The notes under the pieces: model-generated
The model's database searches: none
Seen by the model: only the letters and a program-made list of their open reading frames with translations
What the model was told of the DNA's origin: nothing
From: Pandoraea fibrosis
GTDB lineage: Bacteria; Pseudomonadota; Gammaproteobacteria; Burkholderiales; Burkholderiaceae
Direction: 5' to 3'
Assembly (NCBI RefSeq): GCF_000807775.2
Contig: NZ_CP047385.1
Span: 4,712,001 to 4,776,000, forward strand
Length of the DNA stretch: 64,000 bases
Position numbers and translations under genes: made by a program
Shown here: piece by piece, positions 35,872 to 45,327 of the stretch
Layout of the letters: the number at the start of each line of letters is the position of its first letter
Position numbering within the stretch: the first letter of the stretch is position 1

Positions 35872-36960
35872 TCAGGCGCGAAAGCGCTCGGGGCGGAAAG
35901 TCGCGAGTTCAGGTCGCGCGATCCGATGGAGGATTTCGTCAGCGACAGCCTCGCCAAGGAATGGCGCAAGGGTGACGCCACTGTGCGTAATGACGGAGTA
36001 AAAGCCTGGTACCTCCGGCGTTGGCCCCACAGCCGGGTACTGGTCGGCAGGCAGCGCTCGCACCCCCACGCGTAAAGCTTCGGCTTGCACGCCTGCGAGC
36101 AGCGGCAGGATCTTGCTGGCCGCATGAAGCAAGCGTTGCGCATCGGATAGATGCTGCGACGCGATGGCGTCGATAGGCAGGTCCAGATCGTTGTGACAGA
36201 TCATCAGACGCCCGGCGCCATCGGGACGGATATGCACTTCGGGGGAAAAAATCACGCGTCTGATGCTGTGCGCCAACGGCGGCGTGAAGGCCATCAGTCC
36301 TGCCGAGGGCTTCAGGGGAATTGGCTGAACGTCAGCAAAGGCCGGCTGGCCGGCCCAGCGGCCAGTGCAATTGACGACCGTGTCGGCATCCAATGCTTCA
36401 CCGGCTTCGGTACGCACGCCGACGACGCGCTCGCCTCGGCGAATCAATCCCGCCACCGGCGTGTGCGTCAGTAGGCGCGCGCCGCGTTCACAAGCCGCAG
36501 CCAGCAGCGCCTGACAATACACGGCCGGGTCGACCCAACCGTCATCGGGAAAATACGCTATCGGCGCATCGCCGATGGCACCGATGTCGATATCCGGTGC
36601 CAGCGCGCTTACCTCCGCGTGATCGAGCCATCGCACGCGATACCCCCAGTCTTGCAAGGTGGCGACCTTGGCGCGATAGGTTTGCGGGTTACCGCCCTCC
36701 CACGCCAACGTGCCACCGCTATGCCACCAGGGTGCAGATTCGAACTGATCTCGCAGGGTCGCATGCGCGCGCATGCCGGCAACGTTCAGGTCGTGGTACG
36801 CGCGTGGCGGTTTGTTGTGTGAATTTACCCAGGCAAACGAAGCACTGCTGGTGCCCCCGGCAATTCGACCGGCGTCGATCACGGTGACCGGAGCGCCGGC
36901 GCGAGCAAGGAAATACGCGACCGAAGCACCGATGATTCCGGCACCGACAACGATATACAT
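35872..36960 (-). CDS. FAD-dependent oxidoreductase, DadA/glycine oxidase-like
   Basis: 362 residues. MYIVVGAGIIGASVAYFLAR is the FAD dinucleotide motif; later GGTSSASFAWVNSHNKPPRA, VNCTGRWAGQP and VGVRALPADQYPAVGPTPEV followed by YSVITHSGVTLAPFLGEAVA are standard for D-amino acid dehydrogenases and related amine oxidases. It probably deaminates a secondary or D-amino acid. Linked to the racemase-like and MetQ-like genes, it suggests uptake, racemisation and oxidation of an amino acid. Confidence 0.9.
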   Translation of the reverse strand: MYIVVGAGIIGASVAYFLARAGAPVTVIDAGRIAGGTSSASFAWVNSHNKPPRAYHDLNVAGMRAHATLRDQFESAPWWHSGGTLAWEGGNPQTYRAKVATLQDWGYRVRWLDHAEVSALAPDIDIGAIGDAPIAYFPDDGWVDPAVYCQALLAAACERGARLLTHTPVAGLIRRGERVVGVRTEAGEALDADTVVNCTGRWAGQPAFADVQPIPLKPSAGLMAFTPPLAHSIRRVIFSPEVHIRPDGAGRLMICHNDLDLPIDAIASQHLSDAQRLLHAASKILPLLAGVQAEALRVGVRALPADQYPAVGPTPEVPGFYSVITHSGVTLAPFLGEAVADEILHRIARPELATFRPERFRA

Positions 36961-37138
36961 GACGAATGCTTTCCGAGAGGCCGACAAGACTGCGTGGCGC
37001 TAACACGGATATCACGAGGAAATCCCGCCACACGAACAAGTCAGAAGCCTATCGCAGGGTGTTCTGCGCGCGAACCACCGTATTCGTATAAGCAAATTCA
37101 GGGGGTTGTGGAAAGGGAAGAAGGAACACAAAGAGCGG

Positions 37139-37163
37139 TCCGTTGCGAAAGATCTGCAACGGA
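37139..37163 (-). terminator. Hairpin after the ALDH gene
   Basis: TCCGTTGC / GCAACGGA form a perfect 8-bp stem with a 9-base loop, about 45 bases beyond the ALDH stop on the minus strand. Only a weak T-rich stretch follows, so this is a tentative terminator. Confidence 0.4.
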
Positions 37164-37208
37164 ATCCGCTCTCGACAAGCATCGACATGGAAACTCGGCA
37201 ATCCGCCC

Positions 37209-38636
37209 TTACGACAACGTCTCTTCCAACTTTGACAGCGGCGGAACAGCACCTTCGTTGGCGAGCAATGCCCGCTTGCGCACATATCGCAACAGACTGG
37301 TCGCGCCGTATCGAGACCCGCCCATGCCCGATTGCTTGAATGCCGTCTTTTCGCCATCGAACATCATCACACGTGGCAATTCGGTGTCGTTGATGCTGAC
37401 CCCACCAGCCTCCATCTTCAACGCAAAATTCCCTGCAACATGCGTATCGGGACCAAATACCGCACCGGACAACCCGAATTGACTATCGTTCATCAGGTGC
37501 GCAGCTTCGTCCTCCGACGCGAATTTCATCACCGGCACGACGGGGCCAAATGTTTCCTCCGTCATCAACGTCATCTCATGACTCACACCGACGACAATGG
37601 TCGGATCGATCCAGACGGCACCGTCCACTGTCTGACTCTTGCCGCCCGATACGATGCGGGCGCCTTTTGCCACGGCATCATCGAGTTGGGCATCGATGAT
37701 CGCGCCTTGCCGCGAAAAAATCATCGGACCGTAATGGCCCCCATCCCCTGCTGCCAGACTACGTTTAAGCGTGCCGGCCTGTCGGACCATCTCATCGACC
37801 AGCCGATCATGCAGTGACTCGTGTGCGTAAACCCGTTCGATGGCGTAACACACCTGCCCCGAGTTGTAGAGCGCCGAGCGCAAGATGCTGGTAGCCGCGC
37901 GTTCGACATCGGCCCCTTCAAGCACGACGGCGGCATCTTTGCCACCAAGCTCCAGGAATGCCGGAATAAATGCTTCGGCCGCTGCGACGGCAATCTTTCG
38001 CCCGGTCGGGATGCTGCCCGTGAACACTACCGCGTCGGCATTGGCTACCAACGCCTGCCCGGTACTCGCGCCACCCTGAACGAGTTGGATGACGTCCTTC
38101 AGTCCCGGAACTGCTTCAATCGTTCTCCGAAGCGGTTCGACGAATCGTGGCGTGACTTCGCTCGGTTTGATAATGACGGCCGCACCGGCTACTAACGCTG
38201 GAATCGCGTCAATAAAAGAGAGCACCAACGGGAAGTTCCACGGGCTGATGACGCCAACGAGCGAATAGGGAACGTAAGTCACCTTGAAAACGACATCCGG
38301 ATGCGAAGCGACCTTACGAAAAGGTGTCGCGAGCACCTCAGGCGCCGCTTCACAGAATCCGTGGATGAAGTGAATTACGGCGCCCAGTTCTTCCTCGGAG
38401 ATGCGCGTACGAGCCGTATCGACCGACAGTGCCGCGACGACATCGGCCCCATGCGCCTTTAGCACATCGGCCCAGGCCATCAGAATTTGCGTGCGATATT
38501 CGAGGCCACGCTCGGCCCACTGCCGCTGCGCTGCGCGGGCGCGATCGGCCATGTCGCCGACGGCTTCAGCCGACGCGGCGTTAAGAGAATAGTCGTATTG
38601 TCCCGTTCGCGGATTGCGAACTTCCATTGCTGACAT
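37209..38636 (-). CDS. Aldehyde dehydrogenase (benzaldehyde/semialdehyde type)
   Basis: 475 residues. VGVISPWNFPLVLSFIDAIP, VFTGSIPTGRKIAVAAAE, PAFLELGGKDAAVVLEGAD and the catalytic Cys in ALYNSGQVCYAIERVYAH, then EETFGPVVPVMKF. Start at the ATG at 38636 (MSAMEVRNPR). It lies between the DadA-like gene and an AraC regulator and near a UbiD/UbiX pair; NAD-linked oxidation of an aromatic aldehyde is a reasonable guess. Confidence 0.92.
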   Translation of the reverse strand: MSAMEVRNPRTGQYDYSLNAASAEAVGDMADRARAAQRQWAERGLEYRTQILMAWADVLKAHGADVVAALSVDTARTRISEEELGAVIHFIHGFCEAAPEVLATPFRKVASHPDVVFKVTYVPYSLVGVISPWNFPLVLSFIDAIPALVAGAAVIIKPSEVTPRFVEPLRRTIEAVPGLKDVIQLVQGGASTGQALVANADAVVFTGSIPTGRKIAVAAAEAFIPAFLELGGKDAAVVLEGADVERAATSILRSALYNSGQVCYAIERVYAHESLHDRLVDEMVRQAGTLKRSLAAGDGGHYGPMIFSRQGAIIDAQLDDAVAKGARIVSGGKSQTVDGAVWIDPTIVVGVSHEMTLMTEETFGPVVPVMKFASEDEAAHLMNDSQFGLSGAVFGPDTHVAGNFALKMEAGGVSINDTELPRVMMFDGEKTAFKQSGMGGSRYGATSLLRYVRKRALLANEGAVPPLSKLEETLS

Positions 38637-38898
38637 GATCGCCTCATTTAAGCAAATTTCAGAAGAAGCATGCTCGGCGCGAAGCTCTCGGCATCGGCAC
38701 GGCAAACCTTCCTTTGATCGTAACAAGGCAATCCGTGGGCAAAAACAAGGGGAATAGCGAAGCGCCCGATTTCCTATTTCTAAATGCGTGAGTCAAATAC
38801 TTTACGTCGCCGAAGTCGAAATGCTCACGCAAGACTCAGGCCGCAATGTCGTCGTCTCTTTCGTACCGACGAAGCTGATTTCCGAAGAGGCCCCGTTG

Positions 38899-40038
38899 TT
38901 AGCCGACGGGGCGCTCGGGAAGGCTGTCCTCATCCGGAATCTCTCGAGTGGGAGCCGCACTGTCCGAGCCATTGAGGCGGCGCGCGTCCTTGGGGGAGAA
39001 GCCGAAGAAGTCGCGAAATGAGGTAGTGAAACTCGTCTGATGCTGGTAACCGACCGCCAACGCCACCTGTCCGACCGGCAAGCGCTCCTGCACCAGCAAC
39101 CTGAGGGCTTCGTGCATACGGCACCGTTGGCTGTATTCGAATATCGTCACCCCGTAAAGGAACTTGAAGCCACGCTTCAGTTTTGACGCGTTTGTCCCCA
39201 CGGCGCGAGCCAGCTCGGGAATTGTCATCGTCTTTTGCAGATCCGCCACGATAAGCTCGCGTGCGCGTCCGATCAGGCGCAAATCGCGCGATGACAATAT
39301 CTCACCTGACTGACTGACGTCGAGGCTGGCAATCCACATGCCGATACTCGCGCATAGTATTTCGGCGCACTTTGCTTCCACGTATATCAACTCGCGAGCG
39401 CCGTGGTAGGGACTCGCCAACAAATGCTCCACCACATGGAGCGCCTCCATGCTCAACCGCATTTGCGAGTGATAGATCTGGTCACTGGTGACCGAGGCAA
39501 GCTTCGCTCGAATGCCATCCGCCTCCTCTCCCAGCGAACGCAACACCTTGTCGAAGTATTTCCGCGACACGTACATACCAATCGCGCGCCAAACGCCCGC
39601 AGCGCAAGTGACCTGGTATCGTAAATCGGCACCCTGATAGCAAATCATCAGGTTGGGCGCGCTGACATGGACATGTCCCGTCTCGCTAAGATCGACCTCC
39701 GCCGGACCGGATACGAGATAGTGGAACTCGACAAACCCTTCCGGTGGAACCATTTCCGAGCGGGCGCGAGCGTAGTGGCAGTCCGACACCACAATAAATA
39801 TCTCGTCTCGCACGCTGATCATCTTCCAGGTGCCCTCTTCGGACTCGCCCGGTACGTGTACGGTACGGCCATAAAGCCCCAATTCCGCCGCAACCACACA
39901 ATCGGCGGCGGCCCGCACTCGATGAAACGCTTCCGTCAAGCGCGAACCCGTGCCGGCAAGCGCCGTGCGAAACAACCCGGAGCAGGGCGATGACGCAATG
40001 GCCTCGGGGGTGGAAACAGATATCTGTGCGTGAGTCAT
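38899..40038 (-). CDS. AraC-family transcriptional regulator
   Basis: 379 residues from the ATG at 40038. A long N-terminal sensor region contains YLVSGPAEVDLSETGHVHVS and APNLMICYQGADLRYQV; the C-terminal pair of helix-turn-helices is TIPELARAVGTNASKLKRGF and PVGQVALAVGYQHQTSFTTS with the closing FRDFFGFSPKDARRL. The VGTNASKLKRGFK block is like PchR-type regulators. Divergent from the UbiD gene (293-base spacer) and following the same direction as ALDH, it may control both. Confidence 0.9.
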   Translation of the reverse strand: MTHAQISVSTPEAIASSPCSGLFRTALAGTGSRLTEAFHRVRAAADCVVAAELGLYGRTVHVPGESEEGTWKMISVRDEIFIVVSDCHYARARSEMVPPEGFVEFHYLVSGPAEVDLSETGHVHVSAPNLMICYQGADLRYQVTCAAGVWRAIGMYVSRKYFDKVLRSLGEEADGIRAKLASVTSDQIYHSQMRLSMEALHVVEHLLASPYHGARELIYVEAKCAEILCASIGMWIASLDVSQSGEILSSRDLRLIGRARELIVADLQKTMTIPELARAVGTNASKLKRGFKFLYGVTIFEYSQRCRMHEALRLLVQERLPVGQVALAVGYQHQTSFTTSFRDFFGFSPKDARRLNGSDSAAPTREIPDEDSLPERPVG

Positions 40039-40331
40039 AAGTCCCTGCCAGTCCGTAAGGCGTTCATGGATTATAGAAGGCGACGTTGGCCGATCGATAT
40101 TCTGGTTCCCCCCAAATTCGGTCAAATTCGAGTGCCGGAATCTCAAAAAAGTCGCGATCCCTAACTCTGCATACGCTTCGCCAATATCCCCTTCCCTGCC
40201 CTGCGATATATCTCTTTCGTGCCTCGAACCAGCGCAACGCAGTTCGGCATACCCATGTCTTCAGACACGTGGCTGCCAGCAGTACGACATTGAGCCAGCC
40301 ACCGTTTCCCTAACGCTATTGAGGCTTTTGC
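40039..40331. promoter_or_regulatory. Divergent araC-type / ubiD-like control region
   Basis: 293 bases with no gene seen. It separates the AraC regulator (minus) from the UbiD gene (plus) and must hold both promoters. No strong palindrome stands out; AraC sites are usually degenerate direct repeats and cannot be picked by eye here. Confidence 0.4.
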
Positions 40332-41678
40332 ATGAGACACTTCCTCGCCAAGCTGCACTCACGCGGCGAACTCCTGACTGTCGAACGTGAGGTGGAGCCG
40401 CGCTTCGAGGCCGCAGCCGTGGCGCGCCGCCTCCAAACCGTTAGCAACCGGCCGGTGCTCTTCAAACGGGTACGCGGCTCGGCGATGCCGGTGGTAATGA
40501 ATCTATATAGCGATCATCAGCGCCTTCGCGAGATCATTCGGTGCGCCGACGACGAGACTTTCTGCGCTCGCCTCGACAAAGAAATCACGCTTGCCGCCAC
40601 ACTGGAGAAATCTGTCGAGTTCGTGACACAGCCCGACGACTGGGAGACGGGCAAGCTCTCCGACCTCCCGATTCTCACGTACCACGAACGCGACGGCGCG
40701 CCGTACATTACCTCCGGGCTATTCCTGGCCAAAGATCCGAACACCGGCATTCCCAATCTATCGTTTCACCGGTCGATGGTGATATCCGACACCGAACTGC
40801 GCATCAGACTCGGTAGCTCACACGACCTTGCCCGTTACCAGCACGCCGCCGAGGCACGCGGCGAGGCGTTGGAAGCCGCCATTCTGATCAGCGCGGCGCC
40901 AGAACTCTTTATGGCGGCATGCGTGTCGCTCCCCCCGGATGGCGACGAGATAGCGCTGGCGTCGGCCATGCGCGGCGGCCCCATCGCGATGCGACGTGGC
41001 CACACGGTCGCTCTCGACGTGCCGGTCGCAGCGGACATCGTGATAGAAGGCCGGATCTTGCCGAATGTGAGACGCCCAGAAGGCCCGTTCGGCGAATTCA
41101 TGGGTTATTACGTCGACGTCGGCGACAACCACGTTTTTGAAGTCACGCATGTCGGCTGGCGAAAAAACGCGGTGTTCCACGGGTTGATCTGCGGCTCGAA
41201 CGAAGATTTGAGGCCATTGGAGGCTGCCACCGCAGCAAGGATCTACAAGTCAGTCGCGTCGCAGGTCCGCGGTGTTCTCGATGTGTCATGCCAGCCCACG
41301 GTGATGAATACGGTCATCAAGATCGACAAACAATATGACGGCCACGCGCAACATGTCCTGCTGGCAGCGATGGGCGCACATCTTGACTACAGCAAGCTGT
41401 GTATCGTCGTCGACAGCGATATCGACATCTACAACCTCGATGAAGTGATATGGGCCTTTCTTACCCGAGGGCGGGCGGATACCCGCACGCTGGTGATTCC
41501 CGACGTACCCGGCTTCTATCGCGACCCGCATAAGGACCACTGGGGACGCCTTGCGATCGACGCAACGAAACCGTGGGGACGAGAATCCGAATTCGAACGT
41601 AAATCGATTCCCGGTACCACCACACTGGATCTGCTCGACTACTTGCCGCAATTGGCCGGCGAGGGGCTGACACAATGA
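40332..41678 (+). CDS. UbiD-family prenyl-FMN-dependent decarboxylase
   Basis: 448 residues. MRHFLAKLHSRGELLTVERE is the UbiD start, followed by RPVLFKRVRGSAMPVVMNLY, GVPN-like NTGIPNLSFHRSMVI, GHTVALDVPVAADIVIEGRI, RPEGPFGEFMGYYVD and a C-terminal GRESEFERKSIPGTTTLD. UbiD enzymes decarboxylate aromatic or alpha,beta-unsaturated acids using prenylated FMN. The UbiX partner overlaps its stop (ATGA). No small third subunit (VdcD/BsdD-like) follows. Probably a hydroxybenzoate-type decarboxylase rather than the ubiquinone enzyme. Confidence 0.92.
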   Translation: MRHFLAKLHSRGELLTVEREVEPRFEAAAVARRLQTVSNRPVLFKRVRGSAMPVVMNLYSDHQRLREIIRCADDETFCARLDKEITLAATLEKSVEFVTQPDDWETGKLSDLPILTYHERDGAPYITSGLFLAKDPNTGIPNLSFHRSMVISDTELRIRLGSSHDLARYQHAAEARGEALEAAILISAAPELFMAACVSLPPDGDEIALASAMRGGPIAMRRGHTVALDVPVAADIVIEGRILPNVRRPEGPFGEFMGYYVDVGDNHVFEVTHVGWRKNAVFHGLICGSNEDLRPLEAATAARIYKSVASQVRGVLDVSCQPTVMNTVIKIDKQYDGHAQHVLLAAMGAHLDYSKLCIVVDSDIDIYNLDEVIWAFLTRGRADTRTLVIPDVPGFYRDPHKDHWGRLAIDATKPWGRESEFERKSIPGTTTLDLLDYLPQLAGEGLTQ

Positions 41679-42247
41679 CGCGCCGAATCGTTGTCGCGAT
41701 CACCGGTGCGACAGGCGCCGTCTATGGCGTGCGTCTACTCTCGGCATTGCGCGAGAGGGAGGTCGAATCCCACCTGGTGGTCTCGCGAGCCGGGTGGATG
41801 ACGCTTCATGACGAGATGAATCTCGACAAAGCCGACATGAAAAATGCCGCGAGCTTCATGCACGACATCAACGACGTAGGCGCAACCCTCGCCAGTGGAT
41901 CGTTCGTGCATGACGGCATGGCCATCGCGCCGTGCTCGATGAAAACGCTTGCGGCAGTCGCCCATGGATTCGATGACAACCTCATCACGCGCGCCGCCGA
42001 CGTGACGCTAAAGGAGCGTCGCAAGCTCCTGATGCTCGCACGCGAAACGCCACTGACGCTGGCCCATCTGCAAAACATGACGATGGTCACGCAGATGGGA
42101 GGTGTAGTGATGCCCCCCTTGCCGGCGTTTTACGCGAAACCAAGGACGGTGGAGGATCTGGTCGGTTATACCGTCAACCGAATGTTGGACCAGTTTGGGC
42201 TCAACGCCGAAGACGCCTACCCTCGCTGGAACGGATTCGCCCGCTAA
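41675..42247 (+). CDS. ubiX: UbiX-family flavin prenyltransferase
   Basis: 190 residues. RRIVVAITGATGAVYGVRLL is the UbiX flavin-binding start, with APCSMKTLAAVAHGFDDNL and RKLLMLARETPLTLAHLQNM, the prenyl-phosphate-binding segments. It makes prenylated FMN for the UbiD encoded just upstream, with which it shares a four-base ATGA overlap. This is likely a second, pathway-dedicated copy beside the housekeeping ubiX. Confidence 0.93.
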   Translation: MTRRIVVAITGATGAVYGVRLLSALREREVESHLVVSRAGWMTLHDEMNLDKADMKNAASFMHDINDVGATLASGSFVHDGMAIAPCSMKTLAAVAHGFDDNLITRAADVTLKERRKLLMLARETPLTLAHLQNMTMVTQMGGVVMPPLPAFYAKPRTVEDLVGYTVNRMLDQFGLNAEDAYPRWNGFAR

Positions 42248-42282
42248 AAAAAGACCGCCCGGCTAGTTTGGAAACCGGGCGG
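42246..42282 (-). terminator. Rho-independent terminator for the ABC permease operon
   Basis: Stem CCGCCCGG / CCGGGCGG (42255-42262 with 42275-42282) with a 12-base loop. On the minus strand it is followed by a T-rich run (complement of 42246-42252), so it ends the operon whose last gene stops at 42334. It also sits just after the ubiX stop. Confidence 0.85.
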
Positions 42283-42333
42283 CAGAACCTTCGGACTTCT
42301 CGCGAATGCGGTTTCCCGCGATACCACCATGTA

Positions 42334-43245
42334 TCAAGGGGTCACGGGTCTGAGCTTGCGTGACGTGGATCCCTTGCGCTTGCGTGCTGCCATGGCCAGC
42401 AGGGTTGCCAATACGAAGACGGCCGTCACGAGCTTGAGATCCGATGGTTGGAAACCCAAGGTCAGCACGATGGAGATCAACTGAAAATACACGATCGATC
42501 CAATCACAGGGGCAATCACTTGACGCGTCATCGATCGATTCCCGATGAGCGCTTCACCGAGCAGCAGCGCCGCCAATCCGTTGACAAGCACCCCAAACCC
42601 CATATTCACATCGGCAAAACCCTGGTTTTGAGCGAGCACCGCACCTCCCATGGACGCGAACAGGTTCGCGAGCCCGAGACCGCACAAGGTGTACACCTTC
42701 ACGTTGATGCCCTGCGCCTTCGCCATCGCCGCACTCGATCCAATGGCACGCATCGCCATGCCGTGCTGCGTTCCCAGAAACCAGATCACCAGCCCTGCAA
42801 TCGCAACATCAATCGCGCCGAGCATGACAATCCGTGGCAGATAACCGCCGTCATCGCCGGGCAACGCGGAGAAGATACTCGCAAAGGTGAACAATGCCGC
42901 ATTGGGTTGCCCCATCACACGAATATCAACGGAGTAGAGCATCGAGAGCACCAGAATCCCGCACAAGAGGGTATTGATCTTCACCTTCTCGTGAATGAAT
43001 CCGGTGAGCAGGCCGGCTAAAAAGCCTGCCAATGCGCCGGCAAGTAGCGACGTGACCGGGTCGAGACCCAGCATGAGAAATTTCGCGCAAACACACGCCC
43101 CGAACGGGAATGACCCTTCTCCGGTCATGTCCGCGAAATTCAGTATCCGAAACGGAATCATGATGGCGATGGCAATCAGCGCATACGTAAGCCCCTGAAG
43201 AATGCCGACAGGAACCAGGTCGAGGAACCCCGAAATCAAATTCAT
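42334..43245 (-). CDS. ABC permease of the PF04392-associated (branched-chain-like) importer
   Basis: 303 residues with 8-9 hydrophobic segments, BPD_transp_2 fold. FLDLVPVGILQGLTYALIAI begins it; NFADMTGEGSFPFGACVCAK, LLCGILVLSMLYSVDIRVMG and RMTRQVIAPVIGSIVYFQL follow. The family is annotated as a putative tryptophan/tyrosine-type uptake system. Its ATG overlaps the ATPase stop (TGATG). Confidence 0.9.
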   Translation of the reverse strand: MNLISGFLDLVPVGILQGLTYALIAIAIMIPFRILNFADMTGEGSFPFGACVCAKFLMLGLDPVTSLLAGALAGFLAGLLTGFIHEKVKINTLLCGILVLSMLYSVDIRVMGQPNAALFTFASIFSALPGDDGGYLPRIVMLGAIDVAIAGLVIWFLGTQHGMAMRAIGSSAAMAKAQGINVKVYTLCGLGLANLFASMGGAVLAQNQGFADVNMGFGVLVNGLAALLLGEALIGNRSMTRQVIAPVIGSIVYFQLISIVLTLGFQPSDLKLVTAVFVLATLLAMAARKRKGSTSRKLRPVTP

Positions 43246-44054
43246 CAGATATTCGCCGTTTGCGGCGCCTCATGCTCAGCGGTTTCGTGAAACGTTGCGA
43301 TCAGCTTTTCCATCGTCATGCGGCGCTTCGCATCCCCCGTCAAATTGCCCACGACTTTCCCATCCGACATCATGATGAGTCGATTTCCATAGTCCAGCGC
43401 ATGCTGCATGTTATGCGTGACCATTAGCGTCGTGAGTTGGTGTTCACGGACCACTTGCTCCGTCACCCGCATGACGATCTCCGCGGTGCGCGGATCGAGC
43501 GCGGCGGTGTGTTCGTCGAGCAGCAGCAATTGGGGGCGACGCAGCACGGCCATCAGGAGCGACAGTGCCTGACGTTGCCCCCCCGAGAGCAGCGACGCCT
43601 TCGCCTTCAATCGCTTTTCGAGCCCAAGATTGAACGAGGCAATGCGCGCCTCGAAGTCACTCATTTGCGCGCTGGTAAGCCCTCTGGCGAAAGTCCGGCG
43701 TTGTCCGCGCAGCGCAGCCACCGCCAGGTTTTCCTCGAGACTCAAGGCTGCCGCGGTACCGACGGACGGGTCCTGAAATACACGCGCGATGAATTCGGCT
43801 CGCCGGTGTGTGGGCAGCGATGTGACGTCACGTCCGTTGACATTGATGGTGCCGGTATCCGACTCGACCTCTCCGGCGAGCAGATTCAGAAACGTCGATT
43901 TACCGGCACCGTTGCCGCCAACGACCACGGCGAAGTCCCCCGCGTTGAGCTCCAGCGAAACATCGGTCAGCGCAATGCGCTCATCCACCGTGCCCGCATG
44001 AAACGTCTTGCTGACACCTGAGACCGACAGCATGGGCAATGCGTCCTGTTTCAC
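43245..44054 (-). CDS. ABC ATP-binding protein of the PF04392-associated importer
   Basis: 269 residues from a GTG at 44054 with AGGAG six bases upstream. Walker A VVGGNGAGKSTFLNLLAGEV, signature LLSGGQRQALSLLMAVL, Walker B LLLLDEHTAALDPRTAEIVM and TTLMVTHNMQHALDYGNRL. A His replaces the usual Pro after the Walker B Glu (DEH for DEP), which is common in this subgroup. Confidence 0.92.
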   Translation of the reverse strand: MKQDALPMLSVSGVSKTFHAGTVDERIALTDVSLELNAGDFAVVVGGNGAGKSTFLNLLAGEVESDTGTINVNGRDVTSLPTHRRAEFIARVFQDPSVGTAAALSLEENLAVAALRGQRRTFARGLTSAQMSDFEARIASFNLGLEKRLKAKASLLSGGQRQALSLLMAVLRRPQLLLLDEHTAALDPRTAEIVMRVTEQVVREHQLTTLMVTHNMQHALDYGNRLIMMSDGKVVGNLTGDAKRRMTMEKLIATFHETAEHEAPQTANI

Positions 44055-44083
44055 GTTCTCTCCTGCCCGATTGCGTTTTAAAT

Positions 44084-45082
44084 TCAATTGATAAAGCATT
44101 GGCAACTCTCGAAGGATGACGGAACCTGTAGCCCGAGTTTGGCAAACTCGCGACGGCTGATCGACGTGATGTAATCGCTTGATGCGGGCTTGGCCACCGG
44201 CAGCGAATTTGTCGCCTCTCCCTTCAGCGCACGTGCGGCAAGACGCGCCGCATTTGCGCCAACCGATTCGAGCGATACCGCAAACGAAGCGGTTGCCATG
44301 CCCTGTTTGATCGCCTCTGTCTCGGAGCTGATGATTGGCACGCGCAGGCGCGCCATCGATGCCGCAACGGTCGGAATCGCCGACTGGACCAGATTCGATC
44401 CGGTGAGATAGACGAATCCAACCCCCTTGAGCAATTGGGCTCGCTGTGCCAGATCGTTCACGGCATCGACGCTCACCGCCTTGAACGTGAGTCCTGCGCG
44501 CTTGGCCGCGGCGTCAAGCGCCTGGTTCGTCACGACATCGTTAGCCTCGCCCGGGCTATATAACGCACCAAATGACGTCAATCCGGGAAACAGGCGCTTC
44601 GCAAAAGCCAGCATGGCGTCGAAATCCTGCAAATCCGACGCACCGGTGAAGCGATCGCTACCATGCGTCCAGCTCGGTACAAGACCTGCGGCGACAGGGT
44701 CGGTCACTTCCGCGAAGATCAACGGGATTCGTGGGTCTGGAACGGCAGAGCGAGCCACCTGCGAGACCGACGTTGTCAACGTCAGAATCAAGGCCGGCTT
44801 CTTCGTCAAAATCTGGGCGAACATCTGCGGCATCAACGCTTGCGTAAAGTTCGCGTCGCTGTACACGTAACTGACGTTCTTCCCCTCGACATAGCCCGCC
44901 TTCGCCATTTCGTCCTTGAAGCCGGCGATCGTTCGTGTGAGTGACGGATGCGGTCCCAGGTTGGCAATGCCGATGACCGTCGGCGCGATGGCCGCTTGTG
45001 ACGCCGCCTCCCCGGACAGGCCAATGCCCAAGGCAGCGCCCATCGCAAGGGAAAGTAGCGTCCGTCGGGATATTGCTCTCAT
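44084..45082 (-). CDS. ABC substrate-binding protein, PF04392 (ABC_sub_bind) family
   Basis: 332 residues starting MRAISRRTLLSLAMG, a Tat-like signal. TVIGIANLGPHPSLTRTIAG, VEGKNVSYVYSDANFTQALM and DPVAAGLVPSWTHGSDRFTG define the family. The paralog at 53938 is visibly about 60% identical in the N-terminal half, but only this one has its own permease and ATPase. GGAG lies ten bases before the chosen ATG; ATGs 9 and 15 bases upstream are alternatives. Confidence 0.92.
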   Translation of the reverse strand: MRAISRRTLLSLAMGAALGIGLSGEAASQAAIAPTVIGIANLGPHPSLTRTIAGFKDEMAKAGYVEGKNVSYVYSDANFTQALMPQMFAQILTKKPALILTLTTSVSQVARSAVPDPRIPLIFAEVTDPVAAGLVPSWTHGSDRFTGASDLQDFDAMLAFAKRLFPGLTSFGALYSPGEANDVVTNQALDAAAKRAGLTFKAVSVDAVNDLAQRAQLLKGVGFVYLTGSNLVQSAIPTVAASMARLRVPIISSETEAIKQGMATASFAVSLESVGANAARLAARALKGEATNSLPVAKPASSDYITSISRREFAKLGLQVPSSFESCQCFIN

Positions 45083-45327
45083 GCGTGACATCTCCATTGC
45101 GGCGCGTTGGGTTCGGTGATCTCGCGTGCGCGCTTCATGAATTAGGGGGAATCTGCGTTCGTCTCGGCCGATTCAGCGCAGACATCTGACCGTCTTTTTA
45201 GCACCTAACATGGCAGCGAACATATTGAGGTCGACGTCTGTGCCGAAAACCTAAGTTTTGTGGCGTGTCACCCAATCTTTTCCCGCAAAAGCTGTCGCCA
45301 TACGCTAATCGACAAACCGCGCCAGCC

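Noticed and set aside
38788..39021. 77-codon plus-strand frame
   Set aside because: More than half lies antisense to the 3-prime end of the AraC gene, and no ribosome site or family feature is seen.
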